Part shown: positions 1 to 8,118 of the stretch, piece after piece
Layout of the letters: each line of letters begins with the position of its first letter
How positions within the stretch are numbered: position 1 is the first letter of the stretch
DNA from: Planctomycetaceae bacterium
Lineage (GTDB): Bacteria > Planctomycetota > Planctomycetia > Gemmatales > Gemmataceae
Direction: 5' to 3'
DNA: 64,000 nt
NCBI GenBank assembly: GCA_013823135.1
Contig: PNLP01000029.1
Span: forward strand, 1 to 64,000
Program-made: the position numbers and the translations under genes
Notes under the pieces: model-generated
Told to the model about the DNA's origin: nothing
Databases searched by the model: none
What the model saw: the letters and a program-made list of their open reading frames with translations, nothing else

Positions 1-120
1 TCAGCCTGAGATCACGCTTGGTTTAGGATTAGTATCAGCCATCAATCGTCACGTGACGTGGTTCTACACCCGTTGACGGCGTGACGCAGATGCTCACTTC
101 TCAATCCCAAAGGAATTGCC

Positions 121-1083
121 ATGCGATTCTCCCCGCGGTACGGCCTTGCAGCCGGTTTGGTTCTGTTCGGACTCGTCGGTGGCCTGGTGTACGGATTGAC
201 CACACGCCCCCCCATCGAGGAACAACTGGCTGCGGCCGACGATTCGAAGCCCTCGCCAGACGAGGCTGCTGTTCACAAGGCGCTTGAGTCGTTCGTGAGT
301 GCGTTCAACGAGAACGACGCCAAGAAAGTTGGCACGACGCTCACAGCGAATGCCGAGTACATCGACGAAAAAAGCAACCGCATCGAAGGTACCGCGGCGA
401 TAATCGACATGCTGACCAAGTTCTTCGCGGGGAGCAAAGGTGCAAAGCTCCAGATCACACCTGAGGGTGCTCGAACTGTCGCACCAGGAGTCGTGATCGA
501 GGATGGCGAATCCACTGTTACCATACCGGAGAAGAAGACCGAATCCGTACGCAAATACACGATGGTGTATGTCAAGATCGAGGGTAGCTGGAAGATCGCC
601 AGCATCCGTGAATATCCCGAAGAACCCGAGGTCCTCACCCCTGAAGAGCGATTGCAAGATCTGGCGTGGTTCGTCGGTGAATGGGTCGATGAAGGCGGCG
701 ATTCTCTGGTGATGAACAACGTCCGATTCTCAACAGACAAGACGCACCTCATCCGGGAGTTCAGCGTCAAGCAGGAGGGGGAGGAGGTGATGAAGGGGAT
801 GCAGTGGATTGGGGTCGATCCACTGACTGGAACCATCAAGGGTTGGTCGTTCGACACCTCCGGTGGGCGAAGTGAAAGCACCTGGACCAAGAACGGAGCC
901 CAATGGCTGGTTCGCTCAAGTGGTGTCACATCGGATGGAGACGAGTCTGGAGGCACATACATCTTCAATCTGCTCAACAAGGACCGCATCGAACTGAAAG
1001 TGATGCACAAGGTCGTCGGAGATACGGTCGAGGCGGACTCGACTGCGATCATGGTTCGCAAACCCACTGCTCCCAAGAAATAA
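121..1083 (+). CDS. Exported SnoaL-like (SgcJ/EcaC-type) protein
   Basis: A 320-residue protein with an N-terminal hydrophobic segment (residues about 9-26) that looks like a signal peptide or anchor. Residues about 48-165 read as a SnoaL/DUF4440 cone-fold domain of the SgcJ/EcaC type: a helix with FVSAFNENDAK, then AEYIDEKSNRIEG, then the strand VYVKIEGSWKIASIREYP. The C-terminal half (about 175-310) is beta-rich and resembles domains that often follow SnoaL in Planctomycete proteins. A Shine-Dalgarno AAAGGA lies 6-8 bases before the ATG. No catalytic activity can be inferred, since the fold covers isomerases, binding proteins and inactive members. It ends just before the next exported protein on the same strand, so the two may be co-transcribed. 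The family call is fairly safe; the function is unknown. Confidence 0.8.
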   Translation: MRFSPRYGLAAGLVLFGLVGGLVYGLTTRPPIEEQLAAADDSKPSPDEAAVHKALESFVSAFNENDAKKVGTTLTANAEYIDEKSNRIEGTAAIIDMLTKFFAGSKGAKLQITPEGARTVAPGVVIEDGESTVTIPEKKTESVRKYTMVYVKIEGSWKIASIREYPEEPEVLTPEERLQDLAWFVGEWVDEGGDSLVMNNVRFSTDKTHLIREFSVKQEGEEVMKGMQWIGVDPLTGTIKGWSFDTSGGRSESTWTKNGAQWLVRSSGVTSDGDESGGTYIFNLLNKDRIELKVMHKVVGDTVEADSTAIMVRKPTAPKK

Positions 1084-1109
1084 CCCAAACCAATCGAGGA
1101 GGAATGCAG

Positions 1110-3176
1110 ATGCAAAAGTTGCTCGCGATTCCGCTCCTAATTGGAGCGGGTCTTCTGATTGGGTTTGGGAGCACGTCCACGGCAGCGGGACAGGGGAAGG
1201 GTGGCAGGGCTGGTGGTGCAGCACGACCTGCTCCTGCCCGGCCACCGGTGAATCGGCCCGCTCCCAAGCCACAGCCCCGACCCACGCCGCACCCAAGTCC
1301 GTCGCGGCCGGCGCCGAGACCGAGCGCCCCAACACCAAGCCGACCTCAGGCGAGACCACAACCTACACCGCCGGCACGTCCGAACCCGCAACCTTCGCGA
1401 CCGCCAATCGGTCAGCGTCCGAACATACCGAACGCAGGTGGCGGTGTTGCGAACAAGCCTGTCTCGCGGCCGGTGCCTCCTGCCCCGGTGAAGCCGGCCA
1501 TCAAGCCCGGTGGCGGTCAGCCAGCGGTACGTCCAAGCCTCCCGGCAGGTGGCCTCGGTGGCGTGAGTAAACCCCCGGTGAGGCCGAACCTTCCCGATAC
1601 AAATCGCCCGGCGGGCGGGAATTCGAACGCCCGTCCCGGCACGTTGCCAGCAAAGCCAGACCTTCCCAACACCCGCCCCGGGATCAACGTTCCGAGTCAA
1701 CCAATTACCAAGCCGAGCCTGCCACCTGTTGGTGAGCGGCCGAACCTGCCCAACAAGCCTGATCGACCGAACGTCACGTGGCCAAGCAAGCCAGACATTA
1801 ACCCTCCAAACAGGCCTGTTCCAAAAAACCCAATTGATCCCAATCGACCGGGTGGTGGCAATCGACCCGTCATTGAATGGCCAAACCGACCGAGCCGGCC
1901 AGAAGGGGGCGGTGATCGACCTAACATCCCCAATCGGCCCGGGATCAATCTGGATGGGTCGCATAACACGATTGTGAATCGTCAAACGAACAACAATGTG
2001 ACTGTCAACAACATCAACAACCGGAACAATTTTTACAATCACAACACGAACATTAACAACTTTGGGGGCTATCGACCGGGCGTTGGCAACGCGATCCATG
2101 GCTGGAATTCGGCCTGGTACGGTAATTACAACACGTGGCACAGGGCTTATCACCCGTGGTACAACGGGTGCTGGAGTGGGAACATCTTCAACAACTGGGG
2201 CGTGGGCCCTGTCGGTTGGGGACTCAGTATGTGGGGGTTGAACAGCTTCCGGTACCACTTTGGGTACACCACCTATGTGAATCCCTTCTACATCCCGCCG
2301 CCGGCTACGATCGTGGTCCCGGTCTACGAGAACTACTCGCAACCCATCGTGAACGTCGTGCAGGCACTTCCCGAGTCTGGGCAGGAGCCGCCACCAATGC
2401 CGGAGACATCTGCACAGGCATTCGACGCGGCCCAGGCCGCCTTCAAGAGGGGCGATTACAAGACAGCTCTGACGAAGTCGGAGTTGGCTCTCAAAGATTT
2501 CCCGGGTGATCCGGTGTTGCACGAGTTCCGGGCGCTGGTGTTGTTCGCACTCGGACAGTACAGGCAATCCTCTGCGGCGATTCACGCCTTGCTTGCGAGT
2601 GGCCCAGGGTGGGACTGGACAACGATGTCGTCGCTGTACCCTGATACTGACACATACAGTAACCAACTCGCGTCACTCCAGAAGGCAGCAACCGCCAAGC
2701 CTGATGATCCCTCGCTTCAGTTCCTCCTCGCGTACCACTACATGACAGTTGGGGATCCCACTTCAGCGAAGGACGCACTGACTCAGGCAAAGAAACTTCT
2801 GCCGACTGACCCAGTTGTCGAACAACTGGCACAGGCTGCGGGCGTGGAGGGGACGCAGGTCACGCCGAAGGACCCGCCGACAGCGGTTGATGTCAAACTT
2901 GACCTCACAGGTGCGTGGATAGCGACACGCCCCGATGGCGGAACCATCAGTCTGGTGACGACCAAGGAGGGTGGGTTCACCTGGACTGTCACGGATAAAG
3001 GCGGGAAGAAAGACTCGTTCGACGGGACCTTTACCCTTGAGGCTGATCTGCTGATCCTGGAACGCAAGTCGGGTGGAGCGCTGATGGGTCGCATCACGGT
3101 CCTGGCCGCGAACAAATTCTTGTTCAAGGTTCTCGGCGGTGGAGCGAGCGACCCTGGCCTGACGTTCGCCAAGTGA
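1110..3176 (+). CDS. Exported proline/asparagine-rich protein with TPR repeats
   Basis: The second of two near ATGs (1104, 1110) is chosen because the GAGGAGG ribosome site at 1096-1102 sits 7 bases from it and only 1 base from the first. Upstream in-frame codons belong to the shadow of the preceding gene. The 688-residue product has a signal peptide (residues about 1-25). About 240 residues of degenerate Pro/Arg/Asn repeats follow (units such as RPNIPN, KPDLPN, NRPG), then an Asn-rich stretch and a Trp/Tyr/Gly-rich block. Residues about 430-590 form TPR-like helices (FDAAQAAFKRGDYKTAL), and a lipocalin-like beta domain closes the protein. The composition suggests a cell-surface or periplasmic protein. 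Similar Pro-rich TPR proteins are common in Planctomycetes but uncharacterised. Its stop codon lies within a hairpin. Confidence 0.8.
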   Translation: MQKLLAIPLLIGAGLLIGFGSTSTAAGQGKGGRAGGAARPAPARPPVNRPAPKPQPRPTPHPSPSRPAPRPSAPTPSRPQARPQPTPPARPNPQPSRPPIGQRPNIPNAGGGVANKPVSRPVPPAPVKPAIKPGGGQPAVRPSLPAGGLGGVSKPPVRPNLPDTNRPAGGNSNARPGTLPAKPDLPNTRPGINVPSQPITKPSLPPVGERPNLPNKPDRPNVTWPSKPDINPPNRPVPKNPIDPNRPGGGNRPVIEWPNRPSRPEGGGDRPNIPNRPGINLDGSHNTIVNRQTNNNVTVNNINNRNNFYNHNTNINNFGGYRPGVGNAIHGWNSAWYGNYNTWHRAYHPWYNGCWSGNIFNNWGVGPVGWGLSMWGLNSFRYHFGYTTYVNPFYIPPPATIVVPVYENYSQPIVNVVQALPESGQEPPPMPETSAQAFDAAQAAFKRGDYKTALTKSELALKDFPGDPVLHEFRALVLFALGQYRQSSAAIHALLASGPGWDWTTMSSLYPDTDTYSNQLASLQKAATAKPDDPSLQFLLAYHYMTVGDPTSAKDALTQAKKLLPTDPVVEQLAQAAGVEGTQVTPKDPPTAVDVKLDLTGAWIATRPDGGTISLVTTKEGGFTWTVTDKGGKKDSFDGTFTLEADLLILERKSGGALMGRITVLAANKFLFKVLGGGASDPGLTFAK

Positions 3177-3215
3177 CTCGATCGATTGGCCATCAAGAAA
3201 GCCCGATCGAGGTCA
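3174..3215 (+). terminator. Hairpin at the gene end (weak)
   Basis: The arms TGACTCGATCG and CGATCGAGGTCA pair over 11 bases with one bulge around a 19-base loop, starting on the stop codon of the plus-strand gene. There is no T tract. It may help end transcription together with the stronger hairpin just downstream. Confidence 0.3.
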
Positions 3216-3226
3216 CTCGGATTTGG

Positions 3227-3265
3227 TTGCAGGCGGTGCGATGAACGGAATCGTACCGCCTGCAA
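3227..3265. terminator. Bidirectional hairpin between convergent genes
   Basis: A 16-base stem (left arm 3227-3242, right arm 3250-3265, one G-T pair, 7-base loop) sits between the convergent TPR gene and the aldolase gene. The position and symmetry suggest a shared terminator. No T run follows on either strand. Confidence 0.6.
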
Positions 3266-3273
3266 TGATGGGA

Positions 3274-4044
3274 CTACCCTTTCTTCAGTTCACCGAACGC
3301 GAGCGTCATGGCGTCCTTCAGCATGACGCTATCGTTGGAATAGACGACCAGTCGCGCCCCCTGGCGGATGGTCCGGAGCATCTGATCGGTTTTGCCGAAC
3401 CAGCAGCCCGCCGCGACGTGGTGTCGATCGGCGGTGTCGATAACCTTCTTCAACAATGCGATCAGGTCTTTGTGATCGTACTCGTTGGGGATTCCCATCG
3501 TCGTGGTCAGGTCGTTCGGGCCAACAAAGACCGCGTGGACTCCGGGGATCGAACAGATCGCATCGAGGTTCTCGATTCCTGCCAGCGACTCGATCATCGG
3601 AATGAATACCGTGTCGGCACACCGCACGTTGGTGACGTACTCCTTTGTCGCGGCGCTCGGCCACTCGTTCTTCTCCAGCACACGCTGAAGCGCCTTCCCC
3701 TTCAGGGGGCGATACACGGCCGCGGCTGCCAGCGCCTTCGCATGCGCCACATCCTCCACGTAAGGCACCACGACCCCGTCGAACGAATCGCACACCTTGG
3801 ACACGTCGTCTGGGTCGCGGCTATGTGTGCGAGCGAGGCACGCGATCCCCTTGGCGTTCAAGGCGTACCGCATGGGCAAGAAATCGGCGATGTCGAGCGC
3901 GTTGTGTTCCGCACTGACAATCACGAAGTCGAGCACGCCGGGGGGCAAGAAATCCACCAGCGCGGGCGACACCGCGTGCTGGAAGAATGTGCCGTATACC
4001 CGGTCGCCCTTGATCAACTTGTCCTTGAGTAACTTGCCGCTCAT
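3274..4044 (-). CDS. HpcH/HpaI aldolase family protein
   Basis: A 256-residue protein of the HpcH/HpaI aldolase / citrate lyase beta superfamily, which are metal-dependent class II pyruvate aldolases with a TIM-barrel fold. Visible family features are the Glu-His pair in VSAEHNALD (catalytic His), the metal-binding Glu in IPMIESLAG, and the block IPGVHAVFVGPNDL. Relatives cleave 4-hydroxy-2-oxo acids such as 2-keto-3-deoxy sugar acids or 2,4-dihydroxyhept-2-ene-1,7-dioate; the substrate here cannot be read from sequence. It is the last gene of a four-gene minus-strand cluster, starting 10 bases after the stop of the Gfo/Idh/MocA dehydrogenase. A sugar-acid route (lactonase, dehydrogenase, aldolase) is therefore plausible but inferred. 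Confidence 0.88.
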   Translation of the reverse strand: MSGKLLKDKLIKGDRVYGTFFQHAVSPALVDFLPPGVLDFVIVSAEHNALDIADFLPMRYALNAKGIACLARTHSRDPDDVSKVCDSFDGVVVPYVEDVAHAKALAAAAVYRPLKGKALQRVLEKNEWPSAATKEYVTNVRCADTVFIPMIESLAGIENLDAICSIPGVHAVFVGPNDLTTTMGIPNEYDHKDLIALLKKVIDTADRHHVAAGCWFGKTDQMLRTIRQGARLVVYSNDSVMLKDAMTLAFGELKKG

Positions 4045-4054
4045 GGCGACCCCT

Positions 4055-5164
4055 TCAGGTAAGTAGGCTCAGCGGGTTAACTCGGGTTTTCAGCGGAAGT
4101 TCCACGGGCTTAGCGACGCGGTGTGATTCAAAGACGGCCGCGATCATTTCAATGATCGCAGTGCAGTCGCGGGCACCACACTTGGTGTCGTGGTCTTTCT
4201 CGATGGAATCGATCAGGTCGGTGAATGCGGCAATGTGGCCGCCTTCGTAGGTGCCGTCGGTGCGTGGCTCGGGCTTCCCGATGCCCGCCGAGGTGATCGT
4301 CTCCCACTTGCTGCTGCTGCGAGCCGGCGACCAACTGCTGTCTCGCAGCAGGTCGGCTTTCACAAGGTAGCCGCTCTCGAGTTCGATGATCCCCTTCGAT
4401 CCGAAGATTTGCACGGCGAACCGCGTCGGCTTACCGGCCATCCCTTTCCGACTGGCGAAGTAACCCGTGACTCCCTTGGCGAACGTATAGCTTGCCTGAA
4501 CGTGATCGCCAGCCAGCAGGCCGATCCCTTCCGGACCTTCCTTGACGTTTCCTTTGACCACCGGCAAGCCATCCTGTGTGACCGTGGCGAAACACGATTT
4601 CGCGCTACCGCCCGCTATGCTCCGCATCATGCCGAAGATGTGCGACCCCAGAACCCAAAGATCCTCGCCGCCACCGCGTTGATCTTCCTTGCCACGACCG
4701 CGGATCTCCAGCAAGTCGCCGATCACGCCGTCGCCGATCAACTTCACCACGGTGGCCAGCACTGGGGAATACTGGCTGATGTGGGCGATCCCGAGCTTCA
4801 GGTGCCGCATCTCAAGTGCGTTGACAACGGCATCACATTCCTTCAGCGTTCGGCAGAACGGCTTCTCCATGTAGATGTGGCAGCCCGCCTCCGCTGCAGC
4901 GATCAGCATGTCGTGATGCTGATCGATCCAGCGCGGGCATATGGCTGCGATGTCGAGCTTTTCCTTTGCCAGCATGTCGCGATAGTCGGCGTAGGCGGTC
5001 TTGGCTCCGTTCCGTTTCTGGGCGGCCGCCCGACCTGCCTCGTTTGCGTCGGCGACTGCCACGATCTCGATGTTGTCCTGTTTGCGAAACGCCGCATCGA
5101 CTGCGTGACCGTAATCACCACGGCCGGTGTGGCCGATGATTCCCACCCGGTATTTCTTCGCCAT
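4055..5164 (-). CDS. Gfo/Idh/MocA family oxidoreductase
   Basis: A 369-residue NAD(P)-dependent dehydrogenase. The N-terminal Rossmann segment reads VGIIGHTGRGDYG, followed by a strand ending VAVADANE and the characteristic EKPF motif (HIYMEKPFCRTL) with the conserved Lys. The C-terminal alpha/beta substrate domain spans about residues 130-330. The start at 5164 (MAKKYRV) is preferred over an in-frame upstream ATG at 5191 because homologous domains begin there and an AGAGA-like site precedes it. Members oxidise or reduce sugars, inositols and related polyols. No Tat signal is present, unlike many Planctomycete paralogues, so it is probably cytoplasmic. It lies 51 bases after the amidase gene and 10 bases before the aldolase gene, consistent with one operon. 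Confidence 0.88.
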   Translation of the reverse strand: MAKKYRVGIIGHTGRGDYGHAVDAAFRKQDNIEIVAVADANEAGRAAAQKRNGAKTAYADYRDMLAKEKLDIAAICPRWIDQHHDMLIAAAEAGCHIYMEKPFCRTLKECDAVVNALEMRHLKLGIAHISQYSPVLATVVKLIGDGVIGDLLEIRGRGKEDQRGGGEDLWVLGSHIFGMMRSIAGGSAKSCFATVTQDGLPVVKGNVKEGPEGIGLLAGDHVQASYTFAKGVTGYFASRKGMAGKPTRFAVQIFGSKGIIELESGYLVKADLLRDSSWSPARSSSKWETITSAGIGKPEPRTDGTYEGGHIAAFTDLIDSIEKDHDTKCGARDCTAIIEMIAAVFESHRVAKPVELPLKTRVNPLSLLT

Positions 5165-5215
5165 GGTCGGTTCTCTTGGTTCGGTGAACACAGACTTCGG
5201 TCCGTGTCGGTTCGA

Positions 5216-6607
5216 TCACTTCGCACGTTGTTCGGCGATCCCCACAGGACGGTGGCGTGGCAACTCGGCCTTGAAGTCGCCCAGGCTGTTCCACTTCAAC
5301 CTCTGCCCCAGATCAACCTCCGCGACCACGACCGTGCCCCACTTCTCGGCCTTGACCAGTGGTTCGCCAGCGTGGTCGAACACGGCCGAGATCATCCAGT
5401 TGCGGGAGATGTCCTCGTAAGTGCTGCTGACCAGATAGACGTGGTTCTCGCACGCCCGCGCCGAAGCGAGGTTCGGGTTGCAACCCCACACGGGCCACGC
5501 GATCACTTCCGCTCCGCGGTTCGATAACTCCCTCGCCACTTCCGGGAAGAAGCCGTCGTAACACACCATTAACCCGACTTTGCCGAAGCGAGTCGTGAAG
5601 ACGGGATACTCATGCCCAGGTGCGCAGCCGCGTTCGATCTCGCCACGAGGCAGACACACCTTGCGATACTTCCCCGCGATGTTGCCATCGGGGCCAATCA
5701 AAACCGCGACGTTGTAAACGAGGTGTCGGTCGCGTTCGAGCAAGCCCACGACGATGTACAGGTTGTGCTGCTTTGCCAGTTCACCGAAGTACTTGGTACT
5801 TGGCCCAGGGATCGGTTCCGAGCAATCCGCGTAGCTCTTGCCGAGGCCGTAGTAGGTCACGGTTTCACCAAGCACCACGAGATCGGCTTTCTGTTTCGCG
5901 GCGTCGGCGATCAGCGGTGCGTATTGCTCGCAGTTCTCCTGCATCGTCTTCCCTGAAGGCTTGAAGTGAACCGAAGCGAGGCGGGTGGTTCGTGGCGCGG
6001 GTGCAGGCACCTCAGCGATTGAAACGTCGCTCCATTCGATCTTGCCGCCCGGAGCCCACAGAAGGTGAAGTTCGACAATCGCCCGTGTTGCTTTCGCGGG
6101 AGCACGGTATGTATCGGAAACCTCCGTCCAGCCGTTCGCGTCGGTGGCGTGGTCCGTGGGGTGCTCGGCCTCAGCGTTTCCGACGAAACCTTTGAGGTAG
6201 CCCTTCACGGCTGGCTGGCTCATCTTCACGGGCTTTCCGGCGTCGTCTTGCCAGAGAACACGCACCGAAGCAGAACGTCGCGGCACCGACACATTCTGAA
6301 TCTTCCGCACCGCGTGGAAGTGGTAATGCTTTTCGCCAGTAACGGGGAACGACTTCTGGAACCAGCCGTGCAACCCTTCGCGCTCGTCGGCCGCGATCAC
6401 GAACGCGCCTGCCTTCTTGGGTCCGCCAGTATGGTCATAGCTGAACTTCGGGCGGAGTTCATCCCGTGGTGACACCGTTTTCCAGTCAGCTGGGATGTCC
6501 GCCTCTGCCACAACTGGCTGGCTTTGCGGCGTAAGCGGCGTCGTGTTGCTCATCGCAAACAGTATGAGGGCAGACACCGGCAGCAAGCACAGCGAGAGCG
6601 TTCTCAT
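5216..6607 (-). CDS. Exported nitrilase-fold (carbon-nitrogen) hydrolase
   Basis: A 463-residue protein with a signal peptide (about 1-20), an N-terminal beta-sandwich-like region (about 35-200) and a C-terminal CN-hydrolase domain (about 205-455). The nitrilase catalytic triad is visible: Glu248 in VLGETVTYYG, Lys316 in GKYRKVCLPRGE and Cys349 in MVCYDGFFPE. The family hydrolyses amides or nitriles through a Cys thioester. Export and the extra N-terminal domain, possibly carbohydrate-binding-like, set it apart from the usual ~270-residue cytoplasmic amidases. A strong GAGGAGG ribosome site lies 5 bases before the ATG. A perfect 11-base-pair hairpin lies just upstream, between it and the lactonase gene. 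The substrate is unknown. Confidence 0.85.
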   Translation of the reverse strand: MRTLSLCLLPVSALILFAMSNTTPLTPQSQPVVAEADIPADWKTVSPRDELRPKFSYDHTGGPKKAGAFVIAADEREGLHGWFQKSFPVTGEKHYHFHAVRKIQNVSVPRRSASVRVLWQDDAGKPVKMSQPAVKGYLKGFVGNAEAEHPTDHATDANGWTEVSDTYRAPAKATRAIVELHLLWAPGGKIEWSDVSIAEVPAPAPRTTRLASVHFKPSGKTMQENCEQYAPLIADAAKQKADLVVLGETVTYYGLGKSYADCSEPIPGPSTKYFGELAKQHNLYIVVGLLERDRHLVYNVAVLIGPDGNIAGKYRKVCLPRGEIERGCAPGHEYPVFTTRFGKVGLMVCYDGFFPEVARELSNRGAEVIAWPVWGCNPNLASARACENHVYLVSSTYEDISRNWMISAVFDHAGEPLVKAEKWGTVVVAEVDLGQRLKWNSLGDFKAELPRHRPVGIAEQRAK

Positions 6608-6627
6608 GGGAACCTCCTCGGATTGTT

Positions 6628-6657
6628 GATTGGCCCCACGGATCTATGGGGCCAATC
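6628..6657 (-). terminator. Intercistronic hairpin between lactonase and amidase genes
   Basis: The arms GATTGGCCCCA (6628-6638) and TGGGGCCAATC (6647-6657) form a perfect 11-base-pair stem with an 8-base loop. It lies after the SMP-30 gene and about 10 bases before the ribosome site of the amidase gene. It could terminate or attenuate, or act as an RNA processing/stability element inside the cluster. Confidence 0.5.
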
Positions 6658-6699
6658 ACGGACGTGTATTCAGCGAGATGCGGAGTCTTGCCGTGTTGC

Positions 6700-7797
6700 T
6701 CACGTGATGTGAGCGCCCTGAGTCTCGACGTAGACTGCGTAGAGCGATTGGCTTGCGGTCATAAACAGTCGGTTGCGTTTCACACCACCGAAGCAGACGT
6801 TGCTGCAAATCTCAGGCAATAGGATTTGACCGATTCGCGTGCCATCGGGGGCGAAGACGTGAACACCGTCGTAACCGTCGCCAACCCAGCCTCCTCCTGC
6901 CCATACGTTCCCGTCGATATCGCAGCGAATCCCGTCGGCGAAGCCCGCCTTCTTCTCGCCCTTCATTTCCAGTTCCATCGACGCGTACTGCTTCCCCTTG
7001 CCGGCCTTCTTGCCGTCATCCGTGAGGTCGAAGACCATGATGTTCTTGGGTGCCTTCTCGTAGTGCGAGGCACCCGTTTCCGCAACGTAGACCTTCTTGT
7101 AGTCGGGGCTGAAGCACAGGCCGTTCGGCTTGAACATCTGGTCGCGGCCAATCAGCTTGTCGATCTTGCCAGTCTTCCCGTCGATCCGATACACCGCCTC
7201 GTCGATCTCAAGTTCGCCCTTGTTCCCCTCGTAATTCATCAGGCTGCCGTATCCGGGGTCGGTGAACCAGATGCTGCCGTCGGGATGCACGGCTCCGTCG
7301 TTGGGTGCGTTGAAGCGCTTCCCCTCGAATTTGTCGGCGAGCAAGGTCACCTTCCCTGAGTGTTCGTACCTCACCACACGGCGGTTGCCGTGCTCGAAAG
7401 AAATCTGCCGACCCTCGAAGTCGAAAGTGTTTCCGTTGCTGTTACCGGCGGGTTTGCGGAATGTGCTCACGTGGCCGTCGTCATCGAGCCAGCGCAATTG
7501 CAGATCGTTGGGGATGTCGCTCCACAAGAGGTACTTGCCGACACCGCTCCATGCTGGCCCCTCGGCCCACAACATGCCCGTGTGCAATCGCTGGATCGGC
7601 GTGTTGCCGATCTTGTACTTCGCGAAGCGCTTGTCGAGGACCACGATGTCGGGGTCGGGGTATCGGGTTGGGGTCTTGCCGGACCAGTCGCGTGGCGTTT
7701 CCGCGTCTGCTCGTGGGAGGGCGAGGAGTCCAGCAGCGATCGCCGCCGTGGATTTGAGCATCGAGCGGCGATCCTGGGGCAGGGGAGAGTCGGTCAT
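6700..7797 (-). CDS. SMP-30/gluconolactonase family protein, Tat-exported
   Basis: A 365-residue six-bladed beta-propeller of the SMP-30/gluconolactonase/LRE family. The N-terminus carries a twin-arginine signal (DRRSMLKS, then a hydrophobic alanine/leucine stretch to about residue 32), so the folded enzyme should be exported. Family signatures include the metal-binding Glu in LWAEGPAWSG, the segment FNAPNDGAVHPDGSIWFTDPGYG, and FKPNGLCFSPDYKKVYVAETG. Members hydrolyse sugar lactones with a divalent metal. It is the first gene of the minus-strand cluster with the amidase, dehydrogenase and aldolase, although the hairpin at 6628-6657 may limit read-through. Together they suggest oxidation of a sugar, lactone opening and aldol cleavage; that pathway is an inference. 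Confidence 0.87.
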   Translation of the reverse strand: MTDSPLPQDRRSMLKSTAAIAAGLLALPRADAETPRDWSGKTPTRYPDPDIVVLDKRFAKYKIGNTPIQRLHTGMLWAEGPAWSGVGKYLLWSDIPNDLQLRWLDDDGHVSTFRKPAGNSNGNTFDFEGRQISFEHGNRRVVRYEHSGKVTLLADKFEGKRFNAPNDGAVHPDGSIWFTDPGYGSLMNYEGNKGELEIDEAVYRIDGKTGKIDKLIGRDQMFKPNGLCFSPDYKKVYVAETGASHYEKAPKNIMVFDLTDDGKKAGKGKQYASMELEMKGEKKAGFADGIRCDIDGNVWAGGGWVGDGYDGVHVFAPDGTRIGQILLPEICSNVCFGGVKRNRLFMTASQSLYAVYVETQGAHIT

Positions 7798-8118
7798 CGC
7801 GGTTACTCATGGTGGAAAGGTTCAACAACCACACTACACCACCCACACCGCATCCGTTTCGCAAGGACAAAATCGACCTCTTTCGTTGAAATCTGCGAGA
7901 GTCAACCGAGGTGGTCGTATTCGTCCCAATAGCGTTAAAGATCATCGCTTTAAATGACAAACGATTCAGAAATCAAAATTTTATTCTATCAAACTTATGA
8001 TTTGTCATTTCCTGTATCTATCGGTTGGATGAGCCATTTGGGATGTAGTCCACAGTGGGGCAGCATTGTCGTGTAACAAACAAATGGCACCGGCCATCAT
8101 TGATCGAAGTTTGCTGGG
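7798..8118. other. Intergenic region with AT-rich island and inverted repeat
   Basis: No convincing gene. The region lies upstream of the SMP-30 gene and downstream of the DUF1501 gene (both minus), so it should hold the SMP-30 promoter. Bases about 7950-8015 are strikingly AT-rich for this window. They contain a perfect 10-base inverted repeat, AAATGACAAA (7952-7961) and TTTGTCATTT (8001-8010), separated by 39 bases. No clear -35/-10 pair is assigned. Confidence 0.4.

Noticed and set aside
1137..2666. Long minus-strand open frame (509 codons) opposite the Pro/Asn-rich TPR protein
   Set aside because: It has an Arg/Val-rich composition typical of the shadow of Pro-rich codons, no ribosome site, and no family features. 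The plus-strand gene has a signal peptide and TPR repeats.
4190..5527. Plus-strand frame of 445 codons across two minus-strand genes
   Set aside because: It spans the Gfo/Idh/MocA gene and part of the amidase gene in antisense; both real genes have clear catalytic motifs.
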